A DNA stretch of 36,177 bases from assembly GCA_016220095.1 (NCBI GenBank), contig JACRIJ010000030.1:1-36177 (forward strand). The letters run 5' to 3'. Shown here in pieces: positions 15,415-23,742 of this stretch (position 1 is the stretch's first letter; each line of letters starts with the position of its first letter). This DNA comes from Planctomycetota bacterium. GTDB taxonomy: Bacteria > Planctomycetota > MHYJ01 > JACQXL01 > JACRIJ01. The notes beneath the pieces are model-generated. The model ran no database searches and was not told the DNA's origin. It saw only the letters and a list, made by a program, of their open reading frames with translations. Both the position numbers and the translations under genes were made by a program.

Positions 15415-16344
15415 ATGTCCGCAAATTTCTACGAACGCCAAACGGCGAATAAGCTGAATTCCGTGCTTCTGGCCGCATTTTGCGCCGGACTGCTCGTACT
15501 GGTCGTGTATTTCATCGGAATTGCATGGCTTGGGAGCCCTTTTGCCGGCCTTATCCTGGGCGGAGCCATAGCAATTATTCTCACGATTATAAGCTATTTC
15601 GCCGGCGGGTCCATCATCATGGCGGTCAGCGGGGCGAAAGAGATAACGCATATGGAAAACCCGCGGCTGTTCAACGTAGTAGAGGAAATGTCCATTGCCG
15701 GCGGCGTTCCCATGCCGAGGGTTTTTATTATCAACGATTCCGCGCCAAACGCCTTTGCAACGGGCAGAAACCCGCAAAAATCCGCGGTAGCTATCACTAC
15801 AGGGCTCCTTGCCAAACTGAACCGCGACGAACTCCAGGGCGTGATGGCGCACGAAGTATCGCACATAAAAAATTATGACATACTTTTCGCCATGCTGATG
15901 GGCATAATGGTAGGCGTGATAGCGATGTTATGCGACTTTTTCAGGCGTTCGGCATTTTCATTCCGCGGATACAGGGGTAGGACGTCAAGCAGGAAAGGCG
16001 GCGGCGGCGCGCAGGCATTGATTTTCATTATCGCCCTCATCCTATCCATACTCGCGCCCATTATAGCAAAACTCATACAGCTTGCGGTTTCAAGGCAGAG
16101 GGAATACCTTGCCGACGCGTCTGCGGCGGAAATCACCCGCAATCCATTAGGCCTGGCCTCAGCGCTGGAAAAGATATCCAATGACAAGGAAGTACTTGAA
16201 GTCGCAAACAGAGCGACTCAACACCTCTACATAGTCAATCCCATAAAGCCGTTTGAAGAACGCGCGGCATTCCTTTTCAGCACGCATCCGCCGATACAGG
16301 AACGCGTAAAGCGCCTCAAGGAAATGGCAGGCCAGCATGAATGA
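15415..16344 (+). CDS. htpX: HtpX-like M48 membrane metalloprotease
   Basis: 309 residues. Two N-terminal membrane helices (about 17-38 and 42-64), then the M48 catalytic core with zinc motif His146-Glu147-x2-His150 ('MAHEVSHIKNYDILFA'), two more hydrophobic segments around residues 155-175 and 200-225, the third zinc-ligand region 'SRQREYLADASAAEIT', and the 'FSTHPPIQERVKRL' end. HtpX degrades misfolded inner-membrane proteins. The protein begins normally at ATG 15415 ('MSANFYERQTANK'); upstream in-frame residues come from a word repeat. LemA precedes it, separated by hairpins. Confidence 0.93.
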   Translation: MSANFYERQTANKLNSVLLAAFCAGLLVLVVYFIGIAWLGSPFAGLILGGAIAIILTIISYFAGGSIIMAVSGAKEITHMENPRLFNVVEEMSIAGGVPMPRVFIINDSAPNAFATGRNPQKSAVAITTGLLAKLNRDELQGVMAHEVSHIKNYDILFAMLMGIMVGVIAMLCDFFRRSAFSFRGYRGRTSSRKGGGGAQALIFIIALILSILAPIIAKLIQLAVSRQREYLADASAAEITRNPLGLASALEKISNDKEVLEVANRATQHLYIVNPIKPFEERAAFLFSTHPPIQERVKRLKEMAGQHE

Positions 16345-16370
16345 AAAGCATTATATCTCCCAAGAAGAGG

Positions 16371-16436
16371 CCCGCCTAACCATATAGGCGGGGTTCACAC
16401 AATCCACTGGGCCGTGCCTTGTGCACGGCCTTTTTT
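16371..16436 (+). terminator. Rho-independent terminator after htpX, with preceding hairpin
   Basis: GGCCGTGC-cttgt-GCACGGCC (16410-16430) is followed by six T (16431-16436), a standard intrinsic terminator. A second 8-bp stem CCCGCCTA / TAGGCGGG (16371-16378 with 16385-16392) lies just before it. The pair may be a tandem terminator. Confidence 0.8.
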
Positions 16437-16457
16437 ACAGCAAATCCTTACGTTTTC

Positions 16458-16486
16458 TTGACTTTGTTGATTTTACAGGATATAAT
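16458..16486 (+). promoter_or_regulatory. Consensus sigma70-type promoter of the surface protein gene
   Basis: TTGACT at 16458-16463, 17-nt spacer, TATAAT at 16481-16486. The ATG at 16499 is 12 nt beyond the -10 box, leaving a leader of roughly 5-6 nt and no Shine-Dalgarno sequence. Confidence 0.8.
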
Positions 16487-16498
16487 TAAAGACAGCCT

Positions 16499-19400
16499 AT
16501 GCTTAATATACCATTACAAAAAATAAGGTTGGTTGTCCTGATAACAGCCCTTTTGGGACTGGCATTTTCCGTGTCCGCGGACGACTTCACGCACACTTAC
16601 AACACCCAGTTTTCCACCGCAACCATGGACAATCTGGAGGCAAGCAATCATTCCGTAAAACTCTCCATGATTGACGGCTGGTGGGACCCCTCGTACGACC
16701 CGGACTGGTGGAATCTCAGCTACAGGTTCCGCAGGCAGATAAGCATTTCCAACGAATCAACATCCAACATCATCGGACAGTCTTTCCCGATAAAAATGCA
16801 ATTAAACCTCTCCGACATGGTAAGCCTGGGCAGACTAAAGGAAAACGCCAACGACCTCAGGGTCGCCTATAGAGATACGACTGCCAACAGCTGGGTGGAA
16901 TGCCCCGTATATGTGGACCGCGCGAACGGGGCCTATTTTGACGGAGCAAATGATTATATCGCACTGCCCGCAACTGCCGGAACTGCAGTAACGGATGGCA
17001 CGATAGAATTCTGGTTCAAACGCGTCAGCGCGTGGGACGGATCTTCAGTGACGGATGAAGTTCTCTTTTACGATTACGAAGACGCAAGCAACGAATTGAA
17101 AATCGCCTTTGCCGGAACTGCGGGCGGAGACGCCGGTTCTCTCGTCGTAAGAGGCACCTTCGACGGCACGCAGGCATTCAATATGGCATCAACAACCATT
17201 TCCTGGGCCGCTAACCAGTGGTATCACGCGGCCATTGAATTCGGCACCGGCGGCGCCCTGCTATTCATCAATGGAGTCCAGCAGTCATCCGACACTGACA
17301 CGCAAAGCCTCGGCGACTTAACGCCGGCAAGCATTGAACTCGGAAGAAATCCTGCGGACTCGGAGTTTTTCAAGGGCATTCTTGACGAATTCCGCTTGAG
17401 TTCATTCCGCAGATACGCCTCGGCATTTACGCCGTCCATAAGACCGTTTTTTTCGGATTCAAACACCGTGTGCCTTTTGCATATAGACGAAGAAACCGGA
17501 ACTATCGCCTATGACGCGTCATCAAACATCAATTCCGCAACCTTGATAAACGGCTGTAAACCGGTTGACGGATACTATACTTACAAAATAAATACAACCA
17601 ATGATGTCTGGTTTAAGACGCCCGCGAGCACGAGCATTGCCGTCAGCGACATAGAATGCAATTATTTCCTCTACTACGGCAATCCAACTGCCGGCACCTC
17701 GGGTATAAAGGTATTTGACATAGCGGATGATTTTTCAGTTGACCCCGCCATAAACGATAACTGGGAGGTCATATTGAAACAGATGGGCGTTGACGCGGAC
17801 GAGGCTTTATGGGACCCTGTAAACCGATATTGGTATCTGACCACTGCTACATCAAACAGAGGTTCCGGCGTTTACGCGAAGTACGACATGACCGCGCTTG
17901 ACGGATGGGAGGCAAGTTTTAATTACCGCATAGGCGGTGGCACGGGTACGGGCGCGAAAGGAATTGCTTTTGTATTTTACGACAGGGGCACAAACAACAC
18001 GTACGGCCCTTCGGCCCCGCAGGCCGGGAATTTGACCTGGGCCGTGGAATTTGACACGTTTGCCGATGCCGGAGACCCTTCGGCACAGCATATATCAGTG
18101 GTTTCAAACAACGGCTCGGCGATTACCCATCTGGCCAGCGTAGATGACACGCGGGTTGAAGACGACAACTGGCACAAGGCCCTGATAAGATTCTATAACG
18201 GCAATATCAAAGTCCGAATAGACGAAGACCCTGAACCGAAGATTGATTATACATTCGGTACTTTTCAGAAAGATTATAAATATTTCGGATTCACGGCATC
18301 TACCGGCTCGCCGGACAACAATAATCACGTCGTATCAAACGTACGCTTCAGGCAATACGTATCTCCCGAGCCGTTTGTCTATGTTGGCGGCGAGACTGAC
18401 CGCCTGACAGCAGGCAACAGCTGGGGTTTCAGGTATCCGTTAGTCATACAGAACAATTCAACCTCAATACTGCCCAGAGGCTCTGTTATCAAACTAACAT
18501 TTGACCATCAAACAATGGTTGCCAACAACCAATCGCTTATTTCCGGCAATGACGTCAGGATAGTTTACGTCCAAAACGGCAATTTTACGGAACTTACGAG
18601 AACGGCGGAAACGGCATGGAATACGAATTCCACGGAAATATCATTCCGTACCGCGAATGAAATAGCTGCAAACCCCGACGCAGACGGCGGTTATTACCTG
18701 TATTTTGACAACATCAATTCCGGAAGCCCGCCCGCGAATGAGCCGTCGCTGTATGTTTTTTACGATGATTTTTCATACTACGGACTTGACACAGGGAAAT
18801 GGCTTGCCGACGCGGTAAATACCGTAACGCACGGCATAAACAACGGCAAGTTGCGCATTACAGACGCCACGGTTTCAGGCAGTACTTATTGGATAGACGA
18901 CAACACCAAGACCGGCTCGCAGATAAAAGCCGAATCGCTGTTCCCTTCATCGTTCGTACTGGAATGGACGAGCAGTATCAGCAACACGACTGCCAACGAC
19001 CGCGGCCAGGCCGGAATGGCATTTATTGACAGCGACAGCCTCGTACGTGCATACCTTGCGCATTCGGATGACAGCACCGGCACTATAAATACGCTGAGGC
19101 AATGGCTTCTGGAAAACACCGCACAATCAGAGAGCGGAAGCGCTGATGAAGAAGTTGCCTTTAAGCTTATTAAAAATGACACTATTGTTAAGTACTATGT
19201 GAATGGCGTTGAAAAATATTCGGACAGTCTTACGGGAACGCCTGTTGCATTTTCCGTGGCAGCCGGCGCTTTTGGCGGCGCCGCATTCTTTGATTATTGC
19301 GACATAGACAACGTAACGATACAGCCATATTATGACACCAATCCTACCCTGACGCTCCAGACGGTGGAAGGACCTTTCTCATTAAGCGGCAGTATAGAAT

Positions 19401-20452
19401 CCGATTTATTTAACGCTGGGGACGTAAACACCGCCATTGAAAGCGTCGTCTGGACGAATTCCGGCACTACCGGCACGTTAACGGTGCGTGTCAGGGCAAA
19501 CAACGATTCCGACTGGCTCACAGCAAATCCCAACGCGGACTGGTATGATATAACCGCAAGCGGCGAAAACCCGCCGGTATTTGGAAAATATTTGCAATAC
19601 AGAATCCTATTCCAGGGGCCCGGTACGGACCAGGGGCCGATACTGGACGATATCACGATAGGTTACAATCTCCAGCCGACAACGCCCATAAATATTTCAC
19701 CCGTTGCAGGAGAACAGATAGTGACATCCACGCCGCTTTTACAGGGGAACGCATTTACGGATCCGAACGGCGACGATACGCATTCGGCCTCCCGCTGGCA
19801 AATACGGCTTGCCGGCAGTACATACAACAATCCAGTATGGGATTCCGGCACAACTGCCGCAAATCTCACAAGCGCAACGGTCCCGGACGAGACACTTGCG
19901 GACGGATACACCTATTACTGGCGCGTGGCATATATGGACCAGCATTCGGACTGGACGGGCAGTGCCTGGAGCGATTATTCAAATGAATCATCCATGACGG
20001 TTAATCTTTCCGGCGCCGCTTATAATGACGCGCCGTCGGCGCCTACCCTGAACGGCCCTACTGCCGAAGAAATCCTGACGGACATCAACGCGCCTATTCT
20101 TTCATGGGCGGAGGTCCCGGCGGCTTCCGGCGTAGTATATGAAGTCCAGATTGACAAAACAGGCATCTTTGCCGGCGACCTTGATTTCACGACCACAACA
20201 GGCGCCAATTTCACCGATACCATAAGCCTGTATAACGGCAATTACTATTGGCGGGTCAGAGCGGTTGCGGGCACAGTCAATGCCGGCCCGTGGAGCGCCG
20301 TATGGATGTTCACAATAAACGTCGCAGATAATGACCCTCCTGAACCCGGCAATACAGTCACAACCCCTCAAGGCAATACGCCGACAACCGGTACTGAGGG
20401 CGGCTCGGGCAGTCACGGAAGCGTCTGTTTTCTGAAAACACTCTTAAAGTAA
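16499..20452 (+). CDS. Large secreted/cell-surface protein with DUF2341 and lectin-like modules
   Basis: 1317 residues. Signal peptide with cleavage near Ala27 ('AFSVSA'). Modules in order, rough positions: DUF2341 part 1 (75-140, 'YRFRRQISISNEST'), LamG-like jelly-roll insertion (140-310, 'DGANDYIALP'), DUF2341 remainder (345-405), L-type lectin-like domain (405-620, 'GIAFVFYDRG'), second DUF2341 (635-745, 'WGFRYPLVIQNNST'), another concanavalin-like domain (745-935), a discoidin-like/beta stretch, then two fibronectin-III-like domains (about 1055-1170 and 1175-1275) and a Pro/Thr/Gly-rich tail ending GSHGSVCFLKTLLK. The layout suggests carbohydrate binding or adhesion outside the cell; no catalytic domain is recognised. 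It has its own promoter and stands at the head of the block that continues with the FHA gene. Confidence 0.85.
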   Translation: MLNIPLQKIRLVVLITALLGLAFSVSADDFTHTYNTQFSTATMDNLEASNHSVKLSMIDGWWDPSYDPDWWNLSYRFRRQISISNESTSNIIGQSFPIKMQLNLSDMVSLGRLKENANDLRVAYRDTTANSWVECPVYVDRANGAYFDGANDYIALPATAGTAVTDGTIEFWFKRVSAWDGSSVTDEVLFYDYEDASNELKIAFAGTAGGDAGSLVVRGTFDGTQAFNMASTTISWAANQWYHAAIEFGTGGALLFINGVQQSSDTDTQSLGDLTPASIELGRNPADSEFFKGILDEFRLSSFRRYASAFTPSIRPFFSDSNTVCLLHIDEETGTIAYDASSNINSATLINGCKPVDGYYTYKINTTNDVWFKTPASTSIAVSDIECNYFLYYGNPTAGTSGIKVFDIADDFSVDPAINDNWEVILKQMGVDADEALWDPVNRYWYLTTATSNRGSGVYAKYDMTALDGWEASFNYRIGGGTGTGAKGIAFVFYDRGTNNTYGPSAPQAGNLTWAVEFDTFADAGDPSAQHISVVSNNGSAITHLASVDDTRVEDDNWHKALIRFYNGNIKVRIDEDPEPKIDYTFGTFQKDYKYFGFTASTGSPDNNNHVVSNVRFRQYVSPEPFVYVGGETDRLTAGNSWGFRYPLVIQNNSTSILPRGSVIKLTFDHQTMVANNQSLISGNDVRIVYVQNGNFTELTRTAETAWNTNSTEISFRTANEIAANPDADGGYYLYFDNINSGSPPANEPSLYVFYDDFSYYGLDTGKWLADAVNTVTHGINNGKLRITDATVSGSTYWIDDNTKTGSQIKAESLFPSSFVLEWTSSISNTTANDRGQAGMAFIDSDSLVRAYLAHSDDSTGTINTLRQWLLENTAQSESGSADEEVAFKLIKNDTIVKYYVNGVEKYSDSLTGTPVAFSVAAGAFGGAAFFDYCDIDNVTIQPYYDTNPTLTLQTVEGPFSLSGSIESDLFNAGDVNTAIESVVWTNSGTTGTLTVRVRANNDSDWLTANPNADWYDITASGENPPVFGKYLQYRILFQGPGTDQGPILDDITIGYNLQPTTPINISPVAGEQIVTSTPLLQGNAFTDPNGDDTHSASRWQIRLAGSTYNNPVWDSGTTAANLTSATVPDETLADGYTYYWRVAYMDQHSDWTGSAWSDYSNESSMTVNLSGAAYNDAPSAPTLNGPTAEEILTDINAPILSWAEVPAASGVVYEVQIDKTGIFAGDLDFTTTTGANFTDTISLYNGNYYWRVRAVAGTVNAGPWSAVWMFTINVADNDPPEPGNTVTTPQGNTPTTGTEGGSGSHGSVCFLKTLLK

Positions 20453-20457
20453 TGCCT

Positions 20458-20483
20458 CGGCAAGAAACAATAAATCCTTGCCG
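20458..20483 (+). terminator. Possible weak terminator/attenuator hairpin
   Basis: CGGCAAG (20458-20464) pairs with CTTGCCG (20477-20483); seven T follow after 9 nt (20492-20498). The distance between stem and T-run makes it weaker than a standard terminator. It lies between the surface protein stop and the FHA gene. Confidence 0.35.
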
Positions 20484-20541
20484 TTCCGCTGTTTTTTTGT
20501 TAGTATGCCGGCCGTTGGTGCTGACTTTGGAATCTATTATT

Positions 20542-22056
20542 ATGACTGCTTTAATAGTTAATTCGGACAATGAAAAAAACAAAAGATACGAACTGAACAA
20601 AGACGTTATGCATATCGGCAGAGACGTTGAAGACGGCATCAAAATATCCGGCCAGGGCATTTCAAGGGTGCACGCGGAGGTCTTCAAAAAAGGCGATTCT
20701 TACTTCATCAAAGACCTTAACAGCACTAACGGCACCATGGTAAACGAAAAAAAAATAGTGGAAGAAATGCTCAAGAACGGCGATGTCATCCAGATAGGAA
20801 GCGTTACCATTGAAGTTACGGGATTTTCAGAAGCCGCGAGAAAACAGGCCCGCAAACCGGAACCCGCCATTGAATTTGAAGCCACCGATGAACAGGATAA
20901 AAAATCGTCAACCATAGAGCTCAAGCTGGACGAAAGCCTTGAAAAATCATCCGCGCCTGAAAAAGTCGGACAGGAAATAGAATCGCGCGACCTTCTCACC
21001 CTGTATAAGATCTCCAAAACCATCGGCATTGAAAAAAACAGCAGTACCCTTCTCAACAAGGTACTTGAACAGCTCGTCAATATCCTTGACGCGGAGCACG
21101 GCTATGTTTTCCTGCGCTCCACGGACTCGCCGAAAATTACCGGCAAACTCATCCCGAAAGCGGTAATTCATAAAAGCGGCGCCAATGCCAAGGTCAGCAA
21201 TACCATAATTAAAAGAACACTCCAATTCTCCCGGGCCATCCTTACGACCGACGCGGGCAGGGATTCGCGATTTACAGCCAGCGAAAGCATCGTCATCAAT
21301 AAAATCCGTTCCGTAATCTGCGCGCCGCTGGTTTCATCCGGCAACACCATAGGAGTCATCTACCTGCATTCCGGCAGGATATCAGCCATTCTAACGCAGG
21401 AAGACCTTGAACTCGTAACCTCGGCCGCGATACAACTCGGCATCGCCATTTCTAATATCCGCGCGCATGAAACGGCCAGGAAGACCTTTATAAATACCCT
21501 TAAAATACTCCTGACCGCCCTTGAAATGCATAATCCTGAACTCCAGGGGCATTCCGAACGGGTGGCAAACTACAGCATCGCCATAGCCAAGGAACTGCAT
21601 CTAAACGAAAACGAAATACAAAATATATATATTTCCGCGCTTCTGCACGATATCGGAAAACTCGCAGTACCCTGCTCAAAATCAGAATCCCCAAAGGAAC
21701 ACGAAGAGCACGTGTACCGCGGTGAAAAAATGCTCGCCAACATGGAAGGATTCTCGGAATTCCTGCCCGGCATAAAATACCACCACGAAAAGGAAAACGG
21801 CACCGGATTCCCGTATAAATTGAAAGGCGGTTCCATACCGCTTATGGCCAAAATAATAACCGTCGCGAACGCCTTTGACAACCTGTCTTCTTACACGAAA
21901 TCCGAAATGGAAAACGTGCCGCTTAAACAGATCCTGCTTGATATGGTCAAGAACAGTGCGGATGAATATGACGAGAAAGTCATACAGGCCATCCTTATGG
22001 CATACAAGAACAATTCACTTTTCACCACTAAAAACCCGTTTGATTTATTATGGTAA
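20542..22056 (+). CDS. FHA-GAF-HD(GYP-like) signalling protein
   Basis: 504 residues from ATG 20542. FHA domain at about 1-95 ('HIGRD', 'ISRVHAE', 'DLNSTNGT'), which binds phosphothreonine peptides; a GAF domain at about 155-315 ('LVNILDAEHGYVFL', 'SVICAPL'); an HD domain at about 325-490 with His-x3-Arg, 'LLHDIGK', 'HHEKENGTGFP' and 'IITVANAFDNL'. The last motifs are those of HD-GYP cyclic-di-GMP phosphodiesterases, with GTGFP in place of GxGYP. I therefore expect a nucleotide or phospho-signal responsive phosphodiesterase. The first in-frame ATG (20452) overlaps the previous stop, but FHA homology begins at 20542; TATTAT directly precedes this ATG and no Shine-Dalgarno sequence is visible. 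Confidence 0.85.
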   Translation: MTALIVNSDNEKNKRYELNKDVMHIGRDVEDGIKISGQGISRVHAEVFKKGDSYFIKDLNSTNGTMVNEKKIVEEMLKNGDVIQIGSVTIEVTGFSEAARKQARKPEPAIEFEATDEQDKKSSTIELKLDESLEKSSAPEKVGQEIESRDLLTLYKISKTIGIEKNSSTLLNKVLEQLVNILDAEHGYVFLRSTDSPKITGKLIPKAVIHKSGANAKVSNTIIKRTLQFSRAILTTDAGRDSRFTASESIVINKIRSVICAPLVSSGNTIGVIYLHSGRISAILTQEDLELVTSAAIQLGIAISNIRAHETARKTFINTLKILLTALEMHNPELQGHSERVANYSIAIAKELHLNENEIQNIYISALLHDIGKLAVPCSKSESPKEHEEHVYRGEKMLANMEGFSEFLPGIKYHHEKENGTGFPYKLKGGSIPLMAKIITVANAFDNLSSYTKSEMENVPLKQILLDMVKNSADEYDEKVIQAILMAYKNNSLFTTKNPFDLLW

Positions 22057-23684
22057 TAGAATTTCCCGCCAAACAAAGATACCTTGTCAGCTTTGACCCG
22101 CACAATATCCCGATTTTTTTTACCGATATCCTCGTGCTCGGATCCGGGATTGCCGGGCTGTCCGCGGCCATTGAAGCGACCAAATACTGCAATGTAACCG
22201 TGGTCACCAAGGCCGAAGCTTCAATGTCAAACACGTACTACGCACAGGGCGGCATCGCGTGCCCGTTCTCTTCTGAAGATTCCATCCAGAACCACCTAAG
22301 GGACACCCTGCAGGTATCACAGGGCATAGCCGACGAACAGGCGGCCAAATGGATTATCAAACACGCGAAGCAGTACGTGGACGAATTAATCCTGTGGGGA
22401 ACTGTTTTTGACCGGTCTTCATCGGGAAAACTTGACCTCGCCAAAGAAGGCGGACACTCAAAGGCAAGGATACTTCACGCCGGCGGAGACGCTACAGGCG
22501 CTGAAATTGAAAGAGCGCTTATAAGCAAACTTAAAAACAGCGAAAACTGCAATATACTTGAAAATACTTTTTCCATAGACCTGCTGACAGCCGGAAATAC
22601 CTGCGTGGGCGCATTGCTGTTCAACAGCATTAATAAATTTTTCCTTATAATGGCGTCCAAAACAATACTCGCCACGGGCGGCGCGGGACAGGTCTTCAGG
22701 GAAACAACCAATCCCGAAATAGCCACCGGGGACGGCATAGCCATGGCCTTCAGGGCGAATTGCGTGGTCAGCGACATGGAATTCATACAATTCCACCCCA
22801 CTACTCTTTATATCGCCGGCGCGTCAAGGGCGCTTATCTCGGAAACCACGCGCGGCGAAGGCGGCTATCTGCGCGATAAAAACGGATACAGATTTATGCC
22901 TGATTACCATCCGTCCGCGGAACTCGCCCCGCGCGACGTCGTAAGCCGCTCAATACTCGAACAGATGCGCAAAACGAACGACACCAACGTGTACCTTGAC
23001 CTGACCCACCTGCCGGCAAAAACGCTTGAAACAAGATTCCCTAAACTAAAACAACTGTGCGAATCTTTCGGCCTGGATATTAAAAAAGACATCATACCGG
23101 TGCGGCCCAGCGCCCATTATACCATTGGCGGAGTCAAAACAGACCTGTTCGGCATGACCAGCATTAAGAACCTCTACGCCTGCGGCGAGGCCGCCTGCAC
23201 GGGATTCCACGGCGCAAACCGCCTCGGCAGTAACTCTCTGCTTGAAGGCCTCGTTATGGGCAGGACTGCGGCGCTCCACGCGGGAAAGAACCTTCATAAA
23301 GATTCGCTTTCTTTTGACAAAATAAAACTCCTCGGTACGCCTAAAACGCAATTGCCCGGAATACCCGTAGAACTTGACATTGACGATATGACTAATTCGC
23401 TGAAAAGCCAGATGTGGCGGAATGCCGGGCCGGAAAGGACGCATGATTCACTGCAGGAAGCCCTGTCTAAAATAAATTTCTGGGCCGGCTACGTATTCCC
23501 GATGCAGTTTCAAACCGTCAACGGATGGGAATTGCAAAACCTGCTTACCGCCGCATACCTTATAACAACATGCTCTCTCAACCGCACCGAAAGCCGCGGA
23601 TGCCATTACCGCAAAGATTTTCCGGAAAAAGACGATAAAAACTGGAAAAAACACCAGAACATTTCATTGACTAAGGGTGTTTAA
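22050..23684 (+). CDS. nadB: L-aspartate oxidase
   Basis: 544 residues, full length for NadB. The FAD-binding GSGIAG motif is at 31-36, followed by 'TYYAQGGIACP' and the fumarate-reductase-type active-site region ('EFIQFHPTTLY', 'TRGEGGYLRD', 'SAHYTIGGVKTD', 'GANRLGSNSLLEGLV') and the C-terminal 'LTAAYLITTCSLNRTESRG' helix. It oxidises L-aspartate to iminoaspartate, the first step of de novo NAD synthesis; under anaerobiosis fumarate can be the electron acceptor. The ATG overlaps the last 7 nt of the FHA gene, so the two are translationally coupled. nadA and nadC are not in the window. Confidence 0.95.
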   Translation: MVIEFPAKQRYLVSFDPHNIPIFFTDILVLGSGIAGLSAAIEATKYCNVTVVTKAEASMSNTYYAQGGIACPFSSEDSIQNHLRDTLQVSQGIADEQAAKWIIKHAKQYVDELILWGTVFDRSSSGKLDLAKEGGHSKARILHAGGDATGAEIERALISKLKNSENCNILENTFSIDLLTAGNTCVGALLFNSINKFFLIMASKTILATGGAGQVFRETTNPEIATGDGIAMAFRANCVVSDMEFIQFHPTTLYIAGASRALISETTRGEGGYLRDKNGYRFMPDYHPSAELAPRDVVSRSILEQMRKTNDTNVYLDLTHLPAKTLETRFPKLKQLCESFGLDIKKDIIPVRPSAHYTIGGVKTDLFGMTSIKNLYACGEAACTGFHGANRLGSNSLLEGLVMGRTAALHAGKNLHKDSLSFDKIKLLGTPKTQLPGIPVELDIDDMTNSLKSQMWRNAGPERTHDSLQEALSKINFWAGYVFPMQFQTVNGWELQNLLTAAYLITTCSLNRTESRGCHYRKDFPEKDDKNWKKHQNISLTKGV

Positions 23685-23742
23685 AGATTACAAGATTATA
23701 AGATTTTCATCCTTCGTTAAATCTGTTGCTATGGAGATTTAT

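Noticed and set aside
16371..16436. Riboswitch or small RNA upstream of the surface protein gene
   Set aside because: The two stems end before the promoter at 16458-16486, so they belong to the end of the htpX transcript.
20452..20541. N-terminal extension of the FHA protein from the ATG overlapping the previous stop
   Set aside because: The 30 extra residues contain a partial terminator hairpin in DNA, are unlike the start of FHA proteins, and ATG 20542 fits the domain start.
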